Shown here piece by piece: positions 6,748 to 9,332 of a stretch of DNA of 9,332 nucleotides (position 1 is the stretch's first letter; every line of letters starts with the position of its first letter). Below the pieces are notes generated by a model. That model did no database searches. It was not told where the DNA came from and was given only the letters and a program-made list of their open reading frames with translations. This stretch comes from Kiritimatiellia bacterium (GTDB taxonomy: Bacteria; Verrucomicrobiota; Kiritimatiellia; RFP12; UBA1067), in assembly GCA_017547265.1 (NCBI GenBank), contig JAFYQC010000107.1:1-9332 (forward strand), given 5' to 3'. Position numbers and translations under genes: made by a program.

Positions 6748-7433
6748 CGTAGCAGGTCTGGCCTTTCCTTTTCGGTGAGGCGGCGGGCCTCGGACTTCCG
6801 CCACGCCTCGATCTTCGAGTGGTCGCCCGAAAGAAGCACTTCCGGCACCTTCATGCCGCGAAACTCCGGCGGCTTGGTATACTGCGGGGCCTCGAGAAGC
6901 CCGTCGCGGCCAAAGCTCTCTGACGCGGTCGCGGCAGGTCCGCCGCCGAGAACACCGGGGAGAAGACGTACGATTGAATCCACCATCGCGGCCGCGGCAA
7001 GTTCGCCGCCGGTCATCACGAAATCGCCGACAGAGAACGCGTCGGTCGCGAGAGTGTCGATTCGCGCGTCGAAGCCCTCGTAGTGGCCGCACATAAAGAC
7101 GACATGATTTTCGCGCGACAGTTCCTCGGCATCACGCTGGGTGAACTTGCGGCCAGAGGGAGAGGTCATGATAACACGCGTTCCAGGTGCACGATCGCCA
7201 GAGCCAACGCGCGACTCGACTGCCTCGAACCACGGGCCGCACTTCATCAGCATGCCAGGCCCGCCGCCATACGGCTTGTCGTCGACCTTGCGCCAGCGGC
7301 CCTCGCCGAAATCGCGCAGGTCGACGATGTTCACCTCGCATGCGTCCTTCGCGACGGCGCGCGCTACGATGGATTCCGTGAGGAACCCCGCGAACATCTT
7401 CGGCTGGACGCTTATGACATCGATCTTCAACAT
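6744..7433 (-). CDS. trmD: tRNA (guanine-37-N1) methyltransferase TrmD
   Basis: TrmD uses S-adenosylmethionine to methylate G37 next to the anticodon of several tRNAs, which prevents +1 frameshifting. This copy has 229 residues. The SPOUT trefoil-knot motifs are clear: VDDKPYGGGPGML (50-62), MCGHYEGFDAR (114-124; many homologues have Arg where His117 is) and SVGDFVMTGGELA (134-146). It continues through IVRLLPGVLG (154-163), LLEAPQYTKP (179-188) and VPEVLLSGDHSKI (196-208). Alignment by eye puts Glu172 at the place of the proposed catalytic Asp169 of E. coli. The C-terminal domain stops at RPDLLR, shorter than in E. coli. The ATG is 7 bases after a TATAAT box with no Shine-Dalgarno sequence. 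trmD is often found with rpsP, rimM and rplS; here it is followed by a glycosidase overlapping by ATGA and preceded by an intron. Confidence 0.96.
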   Translation of the reverse strand: MLKIDVISVQPKMFAGFLTESIVARAVAKDACEVNIVDLRDFGEGRWRKVDDKPYGGGPGMLMKCGPWFEAVESRVGSGDRAPGTRVIMTSPSGRKFTQRDAEELSRENHVVFMCGHYEGFDARIDTLATDAFSVGDFVMTGGELAAAAMVDSIVRLLPGVLGGGPAATASESFGRDGLLEAPQYTKPPEFRGMKVPEVLLSGDHSKIEAWRKSEARRLTEKERPDLLR

Positions 7434-7440
7434 CGCCTGT

Positions 7441-7470
7441 ATTATAGCAATCGAGTAGGGGGAGTTGCAA
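7441..7470 (-). promoter_or_regulatory. trmD promoter, with -35 inside the intron
   Basis: On the - strand, TATAAT (7446-7441) lies 7 bases before the trmD ATG. TTGCAA (7470-7465) lies 18 bases upstream of it. The -10 is in the 3' exon, while the -35 is the tip of intron domain VI. The spacing and both hexamers are identical to those of the regulator promoter at 279-308. The lack of a ribosome binding site suggests a leaderless mRNA. Confidence 0.55.
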
Positions 7471-7520
7471 CTCCCCCTCTCACACCACGAGGCGTGCCTC
7501 TTATGGCACCGCGCGGTTTC
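7450..7520 (-). ncRNA. Group II intron domains V and VI
   Basis: Domain V occupies 7517-7484. It has an outer helix ACCGCG/CGTGGT with the catalytic CGC triad, then a C-T mismatch and two G-C pairs, then the two-base CG bulge, an inner TGCC/GGCA helix and a six-base loop ATAAGA. Domain VI (7481-7453) is GAG plus a 22-base perfect palindrome (7478-7457) closed by CTC. The single unpaired A at 7456 is the branch point, and 3' splicing is predicted six bases after it. Related IIC introns have a four-base domain V loop, so the loop here is enlarged. Confidence 0.88.
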
Positions 7521-7522
7521 TT

Positions 7523-8917
7523 TCAACGAGGTATCACGAGCGGAATCAGCCCCTGTTCTGCAAACCACTTGTTGCTCATTGCCTCGCTTGCCTGCGGGGT
7601 CATCGCCATCCTGTACCAGCCCTTCCCGCTCCCCGCAAGAAGCCATGCCCTCCATTCGGAGAGGCCGTTCTTCACGAGAAACTTTGCGACTGCAAACCTT
7701 CGCTTGCATTGCTTGAGCCGATAGCATCGCAGTTTCCTTCTCAGCCATTGCTCGGTCTCCGCCAGCCATCCCTTCGCGCTTGCCAGCCTGTAGTATTCAA
7801 GCCATCCGCGCAGGTAGGCGTTGACCTCTCCGATTACCGTCTCGAACTTTCGTCCGCGGTTGCGTTTGGTGAGTTCCCTTAGCCTGTTCCTCATCCTCTC
7901 CTTGCTCTTCTTGGACACGCGCAGCTGGCCTTTCCCGCCTATCGTGTGGCCGAGGAAGACGCATTCGCGGCTTGGCGCGACCTTGCTCTTCGCCTCGTTC
8001 ACCTTCAGACGCAGCCTGCGGGTGATGAACCGCGTTATGCTTTCCATCACCCGCTCTCCGGCCCTCTGCGACTTGACGTAGATGTTGCAGTCGTCTGCGT
8101 ATCGGCAGAACCGATGCCCCCTGCGCTCCAGTTCCTTGTCGAGTTCGTCAAGGACGATGTTGGCCAAGAGCGGGGACAGCGGGCCGCCTTGCGGCGTTCC
8201 CTCCGTCCTGCTTTGGCATACTCCGTCTTGCATGAGGCCCGCCCGGAGGAATGCGAGTATCAGCCGCAGTACGCGGCTCTCCCGCAAGTCCCTCGCGAGC
8301 CTTGCCATGAGCCTGTCGTGGTTCACCTTGTCGAAGAACTTTTCCAAGTCGAGGTCAACCACTGTGCCGTAGCCACCCTCCACATACGCGCTTCCTCTTC
8401 TGAGGGCATCGTGTGCGCTCCGATTCGGCCTGAACCCGTAGCTTGATTCCGAGAACACCCTTTCGTACATCGGCGTGAGCACTTGCGCCAGCGCCTGTTG
8501 CACGATGCGGTCTTTCACCGTCGGTATTCCCAACTGCCGCTTGCTCCCGTCGGGCTTGGGGATCTGCACGCCCCTCACCTCGACGGGCTTGTACCTGCCG
8601 TCGAGCAGTTCGCTTCGCATTTCCCGCAGAAGCGGCCAAGCCCTTTCGCCGAACGCCTTGACGGTAATGCCGTCCGTCCCGCCCGACCCCTTGTTGGCCT
8701 TGACACGCTTCCACGCCCTCACGAGGTTGCCGATGTCGGCTACCTTTCCCATGAGGCCTTCCCCGCACACGGGTTCTTGTTTCCTCTTCACGGGCTTTTG
8801 GGAACCCTGTCCGCGCCTATCTCGGCCGTTCACTTCGCCGCCTTCGGCCGACAGGCAGGCCCCGAGGCCAAAGGTCATCTGGCCATCGAGGTCTCTTTTC
8901 CTTCTCTTCCTGCCCAT
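7523..8917 (-). CDS. ltrA: Group II intron reverse transcriptase/maturase
   Basis: This 464-residue intron-encoded protein helps the intron RNA fold and splice, and copies it into DNA at the target. Reverse transcriptase blocks are in order: the RT0/1 region with NKGSGGTDGITV (75-86), IPKPDGSKRQLGIPTVKDR (119-137), SSYGFRPNRSAHDAL (158-172), DLEKFFDKVNHDRL (190-203), EGTPQGGPLSPLLANIVLDE (239-258), FCRYADDCNIYV (270-281) and FLGH (321-324). Catalytic aspartates are D190, D275 and D276. The thumb/maturase domain X follows (about 350-464, with NAYLRGWLEYYRLAS at 366-380). There is no DNA-binding or HNH endonuclease domain, as expected for class IIC. The ORF lies in intron domain IV; ATG 8917 is the first start, and the stop is 6 bases before domain V begins. 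All key residues are intact. The first 50 residues are poorly conserved, so a later start such as Met56 is possible. Confidence 0.94.
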   Translation of the reverse strand: MGRKRRKRDLDGQMTFGLGACLSAEGGEVNGRDRRGQGSQKPVKRKQEPVCGEGLMGKVADIGNLVRAWKRVKANKGSGGTDGITVKAFGERAWPLLREMRSELLDGRYKPVEVRGVQIPKPDGSKRQLGIPTVKDRIVQQALAQVLTPMYERVFSESSYGFRPNRSAHDALRRGSAYVEGGYGTVVDLDLEKFFDKVNHDRLMARLARDLRESRVLRLILAFLRAGLMQDGVCQSRTEGTPQGGPLSPLLANIVLDELDKELERRGHRFCRYADDCNIYVKSQRAGERVMESITRFITRRLRLKVNEAKSKVAPSRECVFLGHTIGGKGQLRVSKKSKERMRNRLRELTKRNRGRKFETVIGEVNAYLRGWLEYYRLASAKGWLAETEQWLRRKLRCYRLKQCKRRFAVAKFLVKNGLSEWRAWLLAGSGKGWYRMAMTPQASEAMSNKWFAEQGLIPLVIPR

Positions 8918-9316
8918 GCGATTCCGTTCCCCGCGTCTGTTGATTGATTCGGCCCTTCGCCGCCGAGGTCGGCTACTATGGCCTCTGCTGACTTCTCCGC
9001 GCCTGTCCCCCGCCCTCGCGGGCGGCGTAGTGCTTTCGCACGGACGCGGAGACCTCCAGGAATAAGATACAGCTCTTTCATTCGGCGGGACGCGGATTTA
9101 CCACCTCGCTACGGTTAGGCTTGGGGTTTCGCCATCCAATGCTGGCTTGCCCGCGAGAAGGCCTTGTATCCGCTTTCTGTTCGTGTCCTCCGAACTTCGC
9201 TTCCGACTTCCTTCGCCCGCACCCTCGCGGGTGCAGGTTTGTCTTCGGCTATTTGGTTCCTCCTAACTGGCCCATTGGAGACTTTCACTCCAGACCTTGT
9301 ATCATGTCCTGCGTAC
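8918..9316 (-). ncRNA. Group II intron 5' ribozyme part (domains I to III and start of IV)
   Basis: These 399 bases precede the reverse transcriptase ORF and hold no gene. Segments that match the O. iheyensis IIC intron by eye are the 5' end, a GTCTGGAGTGAAAGTC region (9295-9280), GGAGGACACGAAC (about 9192-9180), and in domain III AGTCAGCAGAGGCCATAGTA (8993-8974). A tentative exon-binding site is GGCGAAAC (9133-9126), which can pair with GTTTTGTT of the 5' exon if G-U pairs are allowed. Other open frames here are not genes. Confidence 0.8.
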
Positions 9317-9332
9317 AAACAAAACCCGCGGC
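9317..9332 (-). terminator. 3' half of a probable Rho-independent terminator (intron 5' exon), partial
   Basis: On the - strand the last 16 bases read GCCGCGGG then TTTTGTTT: a GC-rich stem arm and a T tract ending exactly at the predicted intron 5' splice site. The matching left arm would lie beyond the window. Group IIC introns are known to insert after such terminators. Confidence 0.45.

Larger units (their letters stand above)
7450..9316 (-). mobile_element. Complete group IIC intron (retroelement)
   Basis: This is a self-splicing, reverse-transcribing ribozyme of about 1867 bases. The 5' end is placed at GTACGCAGGACATG (9316 leftwards), which aligns by eye with the start of the Oceanobacillus iheyensis IIC intron (GTGTGCCCGGCATG). 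The 3' end is placed after CTCGAT (7455-7450), just past domain VI. Domains V and VI, the conserved 5' segments and an ORF without an endonuclease domain all fit class IIC. The 5' exon GCCGCGGG followed by TTTTGTTT looks like a terminator, the preferred IIC target. Splice ends may be off by a few bases. Confidence 0.88.

Noticed and set aside
6748..7092. Extended N-terminus of the glycosidase
   Set aside because: The extra 115 residues are Arg-rich and lie entirely opposite or within trmD in another frame; trmD is certain, and the ATGA overlap gives a good start.
7434..7769. N-terminal extension of trmD into the intron
   Set aside because: The upstream in-frame residues come from intron domains V/VI and the reverse transcriptase end; known TrmD proteins begin at the MLKIDVIS region.
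8475..9065. Forward-strand frames over the intron 5' part
   Set aside because: They are the antisense of the reverse transcriptase and of ribozyme RNA.

Overview
The window is bacterial chromosomal DNA with GC-rich coding regions. The combination suggests a member of the PVC group, most likely a Kiritimatiellota or Lentisphaerota-type anaerobe. It holds a serine-type exported sulfatase with a radical-SAM maturase, an XylR-like (LacI-fold plus AraC) regulator, a GHL10-type glycosidase and GC-rich palindromic repeats tied to a RAYT transposase. The taxonomic call is inference; no rRNA or other strong marker is present apart from trmD.

Left part (1-4012, + strand): an AT-rich leader of about 220 bases precedes a three-gene operon: XylR-like regulator (316-1521), exported S1 sulfatase (1518-3047) and an anSME-like radical SAM sulfatase maturase (3044-4012). 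Both gene junctions are 4-base ATGA overlaps, so the genes are probably translated in a coupled way. The logic is: sense a sugar, make a sulfatase, and convert its active-site serine to formylglycine before export. The maturase is short and lacks the second half of its SPASM domain. Its stop codon lies in the first copy of a repeat array.

Middle (4003-5120): a RAYT (REP-associated tyrosine transposase) gene on the - strand (4371-4976) lies between two arrays of a 78-bp repeat, both in the same orientation. Each complete unit folds into three consecutive hairpins. Together this looks like a REPtron.

Right part (5170-9332, - strand): trmD (tRNA m1G37 methyltransferase, 6744-7433) overlaps by ATGA the start of an exported two-domain GHL10-like glycosidase (5170-6747). 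A complete group IIC intron (about 7450-9316) with its reverse transcriptase (7523-8917) sits immediately upstream of trmD. The 16 bases of 5' exon in the window look like the end of a Rho-independent terminator, the usual IIC target.

The most notable cross-window pattern is that the two genes that head transcription units, the regulator and trmD, share exactly the same start architecture: TTGCAA, 18 bases, TATAAT, 7 bases, ATG, with no Shine-Dalgarno sequence. This predicts leaderless mRNAs. At trmD the -35 hexamer is supplied by the intron's domain VI loop.
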